From Bacteroidales bacterium (GTDB lineage Bacteria; Bacteroidota; Bacteroidia; Bacteroidales; F082): a stretch of 64,000 nucleotides of DNA. Position numbers and translations under genes: made by a program. Below are positions 1 to 8,489 of the stretch, piece after piece. The notes beneath the pieces were generated by a model, which was not told where the DNA came from, did not search any database, and saw only the letters and a program-made list of their open reading frames with translations. Every line of letters begins with the position of its first letter. Within the stretch, counting starts at the first letter, position 1. The DNA lies in contig JAGBQJ010000036.1 of NCBI GenBank assembly GCA_017632935.1, forward strand, positions 1 to 64,000, read 5' to 3'.

Positions 1-92
<92 letters not shown>

Positions 93-94
93 TG

Positions 95-139
95 AACGAC
101 AACCCTGCACCGATCACGGTGCGGGGTTTGTTGTTTTTA
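95..139 (+). terminator. rho-independent terminator of the rRNA operon
   Basis: A strong GC-rich hairpin lies directly after the 5S gene: the arm 95-112 pairs with 117-135 across the loop ATCA, and a T-rich run follows. It closes the rRNA transcription unit. An upstream in-frame ATG at 119 for the next gene falls inside this hairpin, which argues against its use. Confidence 0.85.
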
Positions 140-173
140 TACCCCTGCCATCATCCACTATCATTCTTTTTCC

Positions 174-181
174 TATCTTTG
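174..181 (+). promoter_or_regulatory. -7 promoter box (TATCTTTG) for cdsA-psd
   Basis: TATCTTTG matches the Bacteroidetes sigma-ABfr -7 consensus TAnnTTTG. It lies 18 bases before the chosen cdsA start, giving a leader of roughly 10 bases. No clear -33 element was seen. Confidence 0.5.
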
Positions 182-199
182 CATGCCATTTTGAATGTC

Positions 200-1012
200 A
201 TGAAAGAGTTGCTGATCCGTACGGTCTCAGGCTTGCTGATGGGCGTCGTGCTCCTCGGCTGTGTGCTCGTCTCGCATTGGACATGGGCCGCCTTGCTGCT
301 GTTCATCATTGCCGTCGGCACTTTCGAAATGTCACGGCTCATGAAGATGAATTCCATAATGGGCATCATCATCGGCGAGGTGCTTTCCATCAGCTTCTTT
401 GCCTTGCCAGCCTTGGTCACACTTCAGGTTATCGAACCTCGTTGGCTCCTCCTGGAGATGCTTCTAGCAATGATGCCTTTCCTCTATGCGCTTTTCTCCG
501 TGAAGCATGAAGCCAAACCAATATTCACCTACCTTTATGCCTCGCTCACCTTCCTAAGTTTGCCCTCTTCCCTGATGCTTTTTATGTATCGCGAAGACTT
601 CTTTGGCGCATTGGCCGGTGCAAAACTCATCATTATGGTGTTCTGCATTCTCTGGGTCAACGACATCTTTGCCTACCTGACCGGCAAGCTCCTAGGGAAG
701 CACAAGCTCTTTCCCCGTATCTCCCCAGGCAAGACCATCGAGGGCAGCATCGGCGGACTGGTGTTTACCATGGTTTCGCTCATCATCTTCTGCCATTATT
801 CCAGTTGGTTCCCCATCCCGCATGCCATCGGTTTGGCCATCGTCGCTGTCGTTTTTGGCACCTTGGGCGATCTCAGCGAGTCGATGCTGAAACGTCAGGC
901 AGGAGTGAAGGATTCCGGGAAATTGATACCTGGACACGGCGGAATATTGGACCGTTTTGACTCCATTATGTTCAGCGTACCGTTTATTTTCGTTTATTTG
1001 CTGCTGCTATGA
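200..1012 (+). CDS. cdsA: phosphatidate cytidylyltransferase
   Basis: CDP-diacylglycerol synthase: it condenses phosphatidic acid with CTP in the inner membrane, the entry step to all phospholipids. The protein is about 270 residues, mostly hydrophobic with some seven or eight membrane segments. The CdsA signature is complete near the C-terminus: SMLKRQAGVKDSGKL followed by PGHGGILDRFD. The start at 200 is preferred over the upstream ATG at 119, because that one lies in the rRNA terminator and adds no family sequence. The stop overlaps the psd start (ATGA), so the two lipid genes are translationally coupled. Confidence 0.95.
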   Translation: MKELLIRTVSGLLMGVVLLGCVLVSHWTWAALLLFIIAVGTFEMSRLMKMNSIMGIIIGEVLSISFFALPALVTLQVIEPRWLLLEMLLAMMPFLYALFSVKHEAKPIFTYLYASLTFLSLPSSLMLFMYREDFFGALAGAKLIIMVFCILWVNDIFAYLTGKLLGKHKLFPRISPGKTIEGSIGGLVFTMVSLIIFCHYSSWFPIPHAIGLAIVAVVFGTLGDLSESMLKRQAGVKDSGKLIPGHGGILDRFDSIMFSVPFIFVYLLLL

Positions 1013-1683
1013 AGATTCACAAAAGGTTACACGAGGAAGGTACGGCTGCCATTCTGATCACACTGGGCATCATCGCGGTGACCTGTTTTCTGGTCAATTG
1101 GTTTTGGCCTTCGCAAACGGTTTGGCATTACCTGTTATATGCATTCGAGCTTGTGGTTCTCGTGTTGACCGTTCGCTTTTTTCGCGTACCGATTTGGCGG
1201 AAAACCACCATCGCCGAAGATGCGGTGCTTTCGCCTGCCGATGGCGTGATAGCCGCCAATGAGGAGGTGATGGAAGACGAGTATTTCCACGACAAGCGGC
1301 GCCAGCTTTCCATCTTTATGTCGATTTATGATGTGCACATCAATTTCTTTCCCTTCGATGGCGAAGTGACCTATTACAAATACCATCCTGGAAAGTTTTT
1401 GTTGGCTTTCAATCCCAAGTCATCGACTGATAATGAGCATAATACGATTATCTTGAAGGATACGAAAGGCCGTGAAGTGTTGGTGCGTCAGATTGCCGGT
1501 TTTGTGGCTCGACGCATCGTTTGTGACTTGCAACCTGGCGACGAGGCCGTGGTGGGAGAGGAACTGGGCATGATTCGTTTCGGCTCGCGCGTCGATGTTT
1601 TCCTTCCTTTGGACGCCGAAATCAAGATGAAAATCGGTGACAAGACGATAGGAAAGGAAACGGTTTTGGCCCAACTGAAGTAA
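1009..1683 (+). CDS. psd: phosphatidylserine decarboxylase, short form
   Basis: Converts phosphatidylserine to phosphatidylethanolamine. The 224-residue length fits the short archaeal/Bacteroidetes-type PSD. Two N-terminal membrane segments (about 14-33 and 37-55) are followed by the catalytic domain with SPADGVI (about 74-80) and the DVHINFFP region. The self-cleavage site that creates the pyruvoyl cofactor is seen as the Gly192-Ser193 pair in IRFGSRVD. It overlaps cdsA by four bases, placing two consecutive steps of phospholipid synthesis in one unit. Confidence 0.93.
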   Translation: MKIHKRLHEEGTAAILITLGIIAVTCFLVNWFWPSQTVWHYLLYAFELVVLVLTVRFFRVPIWRKTTIAEDAVLSPADGVIAANEEVMEDEYFHDKRRQLSIFMSIYDVHINFFPFDGEVTYYKYHPGKFLLAFNPKSSTDNEHNTIILKDTKGREVLVRQIAGFVARRIVCDLQPGDEAVVGEELGMIRFGSRVDVFLPLDAEIKMKIGDKTIGKETVLAQLK

Positions 1684-1697
1684 TTCCGCCAACGCAT

Positions 1698-4616
1698 TCA
1701 TTGCAAGGTTTTATACCCCATTCGACTCATTTTCTCTACCTCCAATGATGGCTGTCCAAACTCTTCCGTCACCTTGCCCAAAAGCAGATACACGCCGTCG
1801 CCTTGGAATGGCCACGCCTTCAAAATTTGCGGAAAATGTACCGTGTCAAAAGCCTCGCCCGTGGCATCTACAAAAGTGGCAAGCGCCATCGTGTCGCCTT
1901 TGCAGGTTCGCACATACTTGATAGTCACCAACTTGCCCAACATCCGATAGCGGCAACCCACGAAATGCAGCATCTGAGAAGCCATCAGCTCGCCGCGGAA
2001 TCGGGTCTGCAACAGGTCAAACCAAGTCAAAGAGACGGGGAAGCTGTATAATTCAATTTCATCGTAGGCGTTCTGTAGGGCGTTAACGCTGAAATCGGGG
2101 AACTCAAAATGCTGGTTTTCAAGTTGAAAAAGCGTTTCGGGTTGCTCCTTTTTGCCGTCGCTTTTGTTTATGTAAGCTTGCCATAACAATTCAGCTTTTG
2201 GCTTCTTCGTGAAACTGAACGCCCCGCCGCGAATGAGTAAAACGAGTTGCTCCAACGAAAACGGCACCCGCGCCATGAAGTTCTCCAAACTGACAAACGG
2301 TCCCCGAGCTTTGCGTTCGGCAAGGAAGCGCTCCACGAAATGCTGTTCCAAGCCCTGCAGGTGTACGAAGCCCATGAAAATTGTCCGCCCGTTCAAGGTG
2401 GTGAGGTAATCGCTGCGATTGACGCAAGGCAGATGGATTTTCGCGCCCATACGTCGCGCCTCGTTGAAATAAAACCAAGTCTGGTAAAAGCCACCGAAAT
2501 TGTTGATCACAGCGACCTGAAACTCAAGCGGATAGTGGCTTTTCAGATAGAGACTTTGGTAACTTTCGACGGCATACGAAGCCGAGTGCGCCTTGGAAAA
2601 CGAGTAGCCCGAAAACGACTCAATCTGCCGCCAAAGTTCGCTGACCAACTCATTAGGATAGCCCTTGGTTTTGCAATTATCGAAAAAGCGTTGCTTAACT
2701 GCTTCAAATTCAGTCTTGTCGCGCATCTTGTGTCCCATCATGCGGCGCAGCACATCGGCCTCGGCCAAATCTAAACCCGCAAAATAATGCCCCACTTTGA
2801 GCACGTCCTCTTGGTAAATCATTACGCCGTAAGTCTCGGCCAAAAGTTCCTTCAAAACAGGATGCTTATAATCCACAGTATCAGGATGATGGAAACGGTT
2901 GATGTACTCGCGCATCATCCCTGACTTGGCCACGCCCGGCCGAATGATGGAACTGGCCGCGACCAAAGTCTTGTAATCGCTGCAACGCAACTTGCGCAAC
3001 AGCCCGCGCATCGCCGGACTTTCGATGTAAAAGCAGCCGCATGTCTCGGCTTTGAGCAGTTGGCGTTGTATCAGTTCGTCCTGTTTCAGCGCGTTAATCT
3101 GATGAATATCAATGCGCAAGCCCCGACTGCGTTCCACCATCTCCACCGCGTCGCGGATGTGGGCAATGCCGCGCTGACTGAGGATGTCCAACTTCTCAAA
3201 ACCGAGTTTCTCCGTCGAATACATGTCGTATTGCGTCGTCGGGAAGCCCTTGGGTGGCAGGTCGAGGGCAGTAAAATCAGTAATCGGGTTTTCTGTTATC
3301 AGCACGCCGCCGGCATGGATGGAACGCTGGCGCGGGAAATCGCGCAATCGAGTGGCAAGAGCGAGGATGTTGTGCCCGATTTCGCTTTGTTGGGCGAAGG
3401 CCTCGGGGTTGCGTTCCATTTGGTCTATTTCGCTCTTGGGCAGACCGAACACCTTGCCCAACTCGCGACACAGCGAATTGTCCTGAAACGTGACCGTCGC
3501 GCCCAGCAAAGCCACATGGTCTTGGCCATATTTTTTGAAGATGTATTCGATGACCTTGTCACGGTTGCGCCACGAGAAGTCGAGGTCGAAGTCGGGCGGA
3601 CTGCTGCGCTTGGGGTTGAGGAAACGCTCGAAGTACAAGTCTAATTCAATCGGGTCAACATCGGTGATTTTTAGGCAGTAAGCCACAATGCTATTCGCGC
3701 CGCTACCTCGCCCGACATGGTAAAAGCCCTGCGACATGGCATAGCGCACGATGTCCCACGCGATGAGGAAATAGGCGCAAAAGCCCATCTTTTCGATGAT
3801 GTCCAACTCCTTCTCGATGCGGCGGTAGGCGGTCTTGTTCCTTGTTCCATAGCGGTAAATCATTCCCTCAAATGCTTTCTGGCGCAACAATTCCAAATCG
3901 TCATAGGCATTGCCCGTGTAAGTGCGCTTGTTTTTCACGCTGTTGTCCAAGTTGATTTCGCATTCATCCAAGATACGTTCCGCATTTTCAATGAGTTGCG
4001 GATAAAGCGCAAAGGTCGTTTTCAGCCTATCGGCAGACAGAAGGATCTCGTCAGGCGCGGCACAAGCGGCAGGCTCAAGGCGCGAAATCAGCACATTCTC
4101 GTCGATGGCGCGTAGGCTTTGATGCAACTGGAAATCAGCCTCTTCCGCAAAGGTGACGGGCTGCATGGCGACCAGTTTTTCAAACGACTGGCAGTTGTAC
4201 ATTTTGGTCAGTTGTGAAAAACGAACACCAAGGAATTCGTTTTCTTTCAGCAAGTTCTGTTTTCGTTTCCCGAAGGGATAAATCACGAAAACCTGTTCCC
4301 AATCGGGCGCAATTTCGGGGAAAGGCTGTTTCGTGAGGTTGTGTTGCGTCAGGAAACGGTTCAGTTCGGCGAAGCCCACGTTATTTTTGGCCAAAGCCAC
4401 ATACAGCAGTTCGTTGCCGTTGCGCACCTCTACGCCCACAATGGGCCGCACTCCCTTTCGCTGACATTCCACCACGAAATCGGCCACGCCCATCGTCGTG
4501 TTGATGTCGGTCAAAGGCAGGACGGAATAGCCCATCGCGGCTGCCTTACTGACCAAGTCCGCAATCGGCAACGTTCCGTAGCACAGGCTGTTATATGAGT
4601 GAACCGCAATTAGCAC
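1698..4616 (-). CDS. DNA polymerase III alpha subunit, short second-copy type (DnaE2-like)
   Basis: A C-family polymerase of 972 residues, shorter than the replicative DnaE of Bacteroidetes. The order is an N-terminal PHP domain (1-65 start, with HSYNSLCYG at 6-14), the palm with GRGSGAN (302-308) and the catalytic PDFDLDF (341-347), fingers and helix-hairpin-helix region, and a C-terminal OB fold (about 870-960). The first His of the usual PHP HxHxxxS motif is Ala here, so PHP metal binding is probably lost. The start is GTG at 4616, which fits the family N-terminus; no in-frame ATG lies upstream. A box shared with the dinB/S24 region lies just upstream (4644-4666). Together these suggest a damage-induced, translesion-type alpha subunit rather than the main replicase; that role is inferred. 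Confidence 0.88.
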   Translation of the reverse strand: MLIAVHSYNSLCYGTLPIADLVSKAAAMGYSVLPLTDINTTMGVADFVVECQRKGVRPIVGVEVRNGNELLYVALAKNNVGFAELNRFLTQHNLTKQPFPEIAPDWEQVFVIYPFGKRKQNLLKENEFLGVRFSQLTKMYNCQSFEKLVAMQPVTFAEEADFQLHQSLRAIDENVLISRLEPAACAAPDEILLSADRLKTTFALYPQLIENAERILDECEINLDNSVKNKRTYTGNAYDDLELLRQKAFEGMIYRYGTRNKTAYRRIEKELDIIEKMGFCAYFLIAWDIVRYAMSQGFYHVGRGSGANSIVAYCLKITDVDPIELDLYFERFLNPKRSSPPDFDLDFSWRNRDKVIEYIFKKYGQDHVALLGATVTFQDNSLCRELGKVFGLPKSEIDQMERNPEAFAQQSEIGHNILALATRLRDFPRQRSIHAGGVLITENPITDFTALDLPPKGFPTTQYDMYSTEKLGFEKLDILSQRGIAHIRDAVEMVERSRGLRIDIHQINALKQDELIQRQLLKAETCGCFYIESPAMRGLLRKLRCSDYKTLVAASSIIRPGVAKSGMMREYINRFHHPDTVDYKHPVLKELLAETYGVMIYQEDVLKVGHYFAGLDLAEADVLRRMMGHKMRDKTEFEAVKQRFFDNCKTKGYPNELVSELWRQIESFSGYSFSKAHSASYAVESYQSLYLKSHYPLEFQVAVINNFGGFYQTWFYFNEARRMGAKIHLPCVNRSDYLTTLNGRTIFMGFVHLQGLEQHFVERFLAERKARGPFVSLENFMARVPFSLEQLVLLIRGGAFSFTKKPKAELLWQAYINKSDGKKEQPETLFQLENQHFEFPDFSVNALQNAYDEIELYSFPVSLTWFDLLQTRFRGELMASQMLHFVGCRYRMLGKLVTIKYVRTCKGDTMALATFVDATGEAFDTVHFPQILKAWPFQGDGVYLLLGKVTEEFGQPSLEVEKMSRMGYKTLQ

Positions 4617-4620
4617 AATA

Positions 4621-4667
4621 CTTTGATTAGTTTTCCGTCAAAAATTTCGCCGTAAATTTAATCAAAG
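4621..4667 (-). promoter_or_regulatory. probable operator/promoter of the dnaE2-like gene, shared box
   Basis: Bases 4644-4666 are identical over 23 bp to 9704-9726 in the dinB / HTH-S24 intergenic region (core TTTCGCCGTAAATTTAAT). The same segment is also bounded by a 9-bp inverted repeat, CTTTGATTA at 4621-4629 and TAATCAAAG at 4659-4667. It sits 5-51 bases upstream of the GTG start. The likely ligand is the LexA-like regulator encoded at 9735. Confidence 0.6.
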
Positions 4668-4829
4668 TTTTCTTTTATGCCATCTTTTACACTATTTACG
4701 AAACCTTTTGTGGTTTCATTTTTTAGTTTTCATGCCATAACTGCAATTTTTCATCGTTTTTTCCATTCATCCCTCTCCATTCCAATATTTTTTCGTTTCT
4801 TTGTCTTGTTAAGTCCAAAACAATTCAAT

Positions 4830-6233
4830 ATGAACAAACTCAATTTGGCCATAAGAGCCTTAATGCTAACAATTGCGTTCATTTGTACCGTAGGATGTAC
4901 AAAACCTGATGATCCGAATAATGGTGGGAGCAACGGAGGAGGTAGTAACGGCGGAAATAATGGAGGAGGAAACGGACAGACTTACACCATTAGTGTATCC
5001 GCTAGTCCTATAAGTGGTGGTGATGTTTCAGGTGGTGGGACTTACCAACAGGGGCGGTCATGTACAGTAAGTGCTATTGCAGCAACTGATTATACCTTTA
5101 CCAATTGGACGGAGGGGGGCAATGTGGTTTCTTCTGATGCCAATTATACCTTTACTGTAACAGGTAGCCGTACTTTGGTGGCAAACTTCACACGACTAAC
5201 ATACATAATAAACGTTTCTGCAAATCCGACAGATAGCGGTAGTGTAAGTGGAGGAGGCAGTTATATTAAAAATCAAATCTGTAGGCTGACAGCAACTGCT
5301 GCCAGTGGCTACACTTTCGCAAATTGGACAGTAAACGATAGTTTGGTTTCCACCAATCCCTTATATTCCTTTCCTGTAACCAATAATTGTACATTGGTGG
5401 CAAATTTCGTTTACATTGGTAGCGACAATGTCCTCACAGGTGCAATAAACGGTAAGTTTACCATCAATGCCAACCATGACCAAGTGTATTTCTCAAAGGG
5501 AAACTTACAATATACCAAATCGACTCAGGTATGGAGTTTCATGGAACACCAATATGATAGAGTGGAAGCAGCAAATCAAGATGTAGGTTATAATTATGAA
5601 AACCAAGATATTGTCAGTCTTTTTGGTTATGGAACAAGTGGATGGAATACTGGCAACGAATTGTTCTTAATTTACTGCTATCATCCTTGGGATACGGATA
5701 ATTCATTAGCTACCGAATGGGGTTCAACCCATTATTTTCACGGTGATTTGAAAGACAATGCCGACTGGGGTGTGTACAATGCGATAAGCAATGGTGGCAA
5801 CCAACCTGGTCTTTGGCGTACATTGACTAGAAACGAATGGTTGTATGTGTTCAATACACGTAGCACCAATTCAGGCATCCGTTATGCCAAGGCATGTGTG
5901 AACAATAATAATGGGGTTATCCTGTTACCCGACGATTGGAATAGCGGTTGGTATAATCTGAGTGATGGAGCGAGCTTCAACAGCAATGTTATTACTGCAA
6001 GTCAATGGGGCATCTTAGAACAACATGGGGCTGTTTTCCTGCCTGCTGCGGGTTATCGGTATGGAACTTCGGTTGAAAGTGTAAATTGCGATGGTTACTA
6101 TTGGTCGGCTTCTTGTAATGGTTGGGATAATACTAGTGCTTGGGGTGTGCGCTTCTGTGATTCATATTTGCAAGTAGACACGCCTGCCGTTTTTTTCGGC
6201 TCTTCTGTGCGCTTAGTACATGATGTAGATTAA
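4830..6233 (+). CDS. lipoprotein with two InlB-type B-repeats
   Basis: A 467-residue surface lipoprotein of unknown function. A signal peptide ends in a lipobox (FICTVGC, Cys about residue 23), followed by a Gly/Asn/Ser-rich linker. Two tandem repeats of about 75 residues each (about 50-125 and 127-200) have the InlB B-repeat / Listeria-Bacteroides signature: VSASP.SGGDVSGGGTY, then YTFTNWTEGG, then LVANF. The remaining 260 residues (starting near VLTGAINGKFTI, with YFSKGNLQY) resemble a C-terminal domain common in Bacteroidales surface proteins. The start at 4830 is chosen because the lipoprotein signal begins there; the upstream extension is low-complexity Phe/Ser. Base composition is lower in G+C than in the flanking housekeeping genes. 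Confidence 0.75.
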   Translation: MNKLNLAIRALMLTIAFICTVGCTKPDDPNNGGSNGGGSNGGNNGGGNGQTYTISVSASPISGGDVSGGGTYQQGRSCTVSAIAATDYTFTNWTEGGNVVSSDANYTFTVTGSRTLVANFTRLTYIINVSANPTDSGSVSGGGSYIKNQICRLTATAASGYTFANWTVNDSLVSTNPLYSFPVTNNCTLVANFVYIGSDNVLTGAINGKFTINANHDQVYFSKGNLQYTKSTQVWSFMEHQYDRVEAANQDVGYNYENQDIVSLFGYGTSGWNTGNELFLIYCYHPWDTDNSLATEWGSTHYFHGDLKDNADWGVYNAISNGGNQPGLWRTLTRNEWLYVFNTRSTNSGIRYAKACVNNNNGVILLPDDWNSGWYNLSDGASFNSNVITASQWGILEQHGAVFLPAAGYRYGTSVESVNCDGYYWSASCNGWDNTSAWGVRFCDSYLQVDTPAVFFGSSVRLVHDVD

Positions 6234-6320
6234 CTTGACACAATGTAATCCACAAGGAATGTAACTCCCGATCAATCAACAACGGCCAAGCTAAAGTTAT
6301 CTTTATCTTGATAGAGGCAA

Positions 6321-7031
6321 TTATTTAGTCTTGGACTTTTGCAAAGATTTCAGTTTTTGCTCTTCCTTGCGCTTCTCTTCGGTCGTTTTTATACCTGTAA
6401 TGGATTTGATGAGGTGTTGCACCGTAGTTACAGATTCTTGTGTTTCTTGTTTGTTCTTTTCCTTTAATGAATACAATTTGCAAGCCCTGTCGTATGCGGT
6501 CTGTATGTATCTCAGTAGGATTTCAAACATAACATCAGAAACATGCTTGGATTTGACATCGTAACAAACTCCGTGCTTTTGTTTTTGAAGATTCTCGTTG
6601 ATGATAGCGGCATAAGCACTACGATGCATGGCTCCGCCTTGATGGTCTTGGAAATGGAGAATAAACCAATACTCAAACGCTTGGTTGGAATAAGCCACTT
6701 TGTAATTCATGGATTTTGCCAAGCGTATAGCCTCCTCAAAATCCGTGTTTTCGTCTTTGTCGAAAACCACCCAAATCTCATCAAACTTTATCTTCTTGCG
6801 TTTCTCCACTTCCTTGCGTTTTTTCTCTACTTCTTTGATGAGTTTTGTAGTGCTCATTCTGATTCCGTAGGGCATAACCGTCACATTTGCTAAGCGAAAT
6901 TTCTTGAAATAATCTACCTCCGTGTTCTCTCCTTCACAAATGATTAGGATACACTTGCGTGGCTGCTTGTTTCCTACTGGCTTTTCCAGCATAGGTTCAG
7001 CGTTAATAAATGGATTCTTCTTTACCGCCAT
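6321..7031 (-). CDS. rloB: RloB family protein, TOPRIM-like partner of RloA
   Basis: A 236-residue protein of the RloB family. The motif ILIICEGENTE (about 29-38) and the acidic DKDE (91-94, in WVVFDKDE) resemble the Glu and DxD of TOPRIM nuclease domains. A Lys/Arg/Glu-rich helix (about 63-82) separates them. The C-terminus is lysine rich. It lies six bases downstream of the ATPase gene and is presumably co-transcribed and co-functional with it. RloA/RloB pairs occur in defence islands; by analogy with ATPase/TOPRIM systems such as OLD/Gabija and PARIS it is likely the effector, which is inference. Confidence 0.8.
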   Translation of the reverse strand: MAVKKNPFINAEPMLEKPVGNKQPRKCILIICEGENTEVDYFKKFRLANVTVMPYGIRMSTTKLIKEVEKKRKEVEKRKKIKFDEIWVVFDKDENTDFEEAIRLAKSMNYKVAYSNQAFEYWFILHFQDHQGGAMHRSAYAAIINENLQKQKHGVCYDVKSKHVSDVMFEILLRYIQTAYDRACKLYSLKEKNKQETQESVTTVQHLIKSITGIKTTEEKRKEEQKLKSLQKSKTK

Positions 7032-7037
7032 AGTGTA

Positions 7038-8306
7038 TCACTTGTTAATGTTTTGACCTAAATCCTCCAGATAAGGAACGCCTCCGAAACGGCCTTCACG
7101 ATACATCTTCCCGACTTTTGCGGTTTCCCTCAAACTGAAATCCGACACGGGAGTCAAAAACGCTTCTCCATAACGGTTTTTCTCAATGATGAAAACTTGG
7201 TCGCGTCTGAACAAGTCAGCATCGTCGATAAGACTGATGTTGTGCGTATTAATGATGAGTTGAGCATCGTGAATATTGATTTCTTCTGATTGAAACATGG
7301 CAACAAGAGCTTTTACCAAGTCATAGTGCAAGCCGTTATCAATCTCGTCAATCCAAAGCACCGACCCTGTTTCCAAAGCATTGATGATGGGTTCTGCCAA
7401 AGAGAAGAAACGATAGGTGCCATATGACTCATCTGATTCTAAGCGGAATTTGACATATCCTACGGGCAGATGCTGATTGTCATATTTACGATGAGCCACA
7501 TTGATGCCAACATTGATACGTCTGCCAATAGCATCATCGGGCATCATCTCCCCAAATTCCCCTGTCAAAACTTCTTCAAGAGGTACTTCGTTGGGTGTGA
7601 CATCAGAAATGCCCAAATCAGCCGAGCGCAAGAAGTCTATGATTTTCGTTTTCATTGCAGGAATATTCAAAGCGGCACGAATGTTAGGGGTCATGGTTTT
7701 CAAAGAAGTGGAAATGATACTGTTATGCTTGAACCATTCCAAAATGTTTTTTGAAAGTTCGTCATTCCACATAGATAATGCAGAGATGATTAAGGAATTT
7801 TCTCTGAACATCTTTGCGGACGACAAATTGTTGAAAATTTTCGTGTTGATGTAGTGCTCGTTATAATAGGTGTCATGGCCATCAAACTCCAATAGGCGAA
7901 TTTCCTTGCTTTTTTTACGGAACAGCCATTCTGCCAAAATGCGGTCATTGTTCAGTTCAAACCCGTATCGGTATTGGATGCCGTCTTTTAGAAAGACTAC
8001 CTCGAATATGCTTGAAGTGTTTTCACTAATAGTGTCAAGTAAGAAAGGCGCATAGTCCTTTTGCCAAGTGTTGGATTGGTTGTCGGCGGAAGTAAGCACA
8101 ACTTCTCTCATAAAATGAAACGCTTGAAATAACTTGGTTTTTCCGCTTGCATTGGCACCATAAACAGCCGCCGTGCGCAACAAAGCGTATTGTGGAGCCT
8201 GAATCAAGTTCTCCAACTTGTCCTTATAATACTTTGATGCCACAACATTAAAGACAGTTTCGCCTTTAAAGCATTTGTAATTGTTGAATTTGAATTGTAC
8301 CAGCAT
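7038..8306 (-). CDS. rloA: AAA-family ATPase, RloA-like (probable phage defence)
   Basis: A 422-residue SMC/ABC-like AAA ATPase. It opens with the typical FKFNNYKCFKGE strand. Walker A is GANASGKT (50-57), a signature-like segment SYGTYRFFSL lies near 294-303, Walker B is VLWIDEID (317-323), and NTHN (353-356) is the switch His. It is the first gene of a two-gene unit with rloB, with its own -7 box at 8334-8341. The pair and the neighbouring lipoprotein form an A+T-richer block inserted between two genes of the mutagenesis set. Alternative: another OLD-type ATPase subgroup; the RloB partner supports RloA. Confidence 0.8.
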   Translation of the reverse strand: MLVQFKFNNYKCFKGETVFNVVASKYYKDKLENLIQAPQYALLRTAAVYGANASGKTKLFQAFHFMREVVLTSADNQSNTWQKDYAPFLLDTISENTSSIFEVVFLKDGIQYRYGFELNNDRILAEWLFRKKSKEIRLLEFDGHDTYYNEHYINTKIFNNLSSAKMFRENSLIISALSMWNDELSKNILEWFKHNSIISTSLKTMTPNIRAALNIPAMKTKIIDFLRSADLGISDVTPNEVPLEEVLTGEFGEMMPDDAIGRRINVGINVAHRKYDNQHLPVGYVKFRLESDESYGTYRFFSLAEPIINALETGSVLWIDEIDNGLHYDLVKALVAMFQSEEINIHDAQLIINTHNISLIDDADLFRRDQVFIIEKNRYGEAFLTPVSDFSLRETAKVGKMYREGRFGGVPYLEDLGQNINK

Positions 8307-8333
8307 AGTGGTTTTGTATTAGAATTACGACTG

Positions 8334-8341
8334 CAAAAATA
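8334..8341 (-). promoter_or_regulatory. -7 promoter box for rloAB (TATTTTTG on the minus strand)
   Basis: CAAAAATA on the plus strand reads TATTTTTG on the minus strand, 28 bases upstream of the rloA start. The region 8307-8489 between rloA and dinB holds no gene. Confidence 0.5.
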
Positions 8342-8489
8342 ATCAAAAAGCATCATAAAAATGCGGTTTTTGCAAAAATTTTGCAAAAGATACGTTTTTG
8401 TATTTGTAACATTGGTGTAAACAAGGTAACGTCTGCCTATTCGCGAGGCATGTTTCTTACAAAACTCATCAAGCGAGCGGTGAATGCCT

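Noticed and set aside
8337-8348. TAATCAAA next to the rloAB promoter as a third operator site of the LexA-like regulator
   Set aside because: Only eight A+T-rich bases match and the CGCCG core is absent; expected by chance in this composition.
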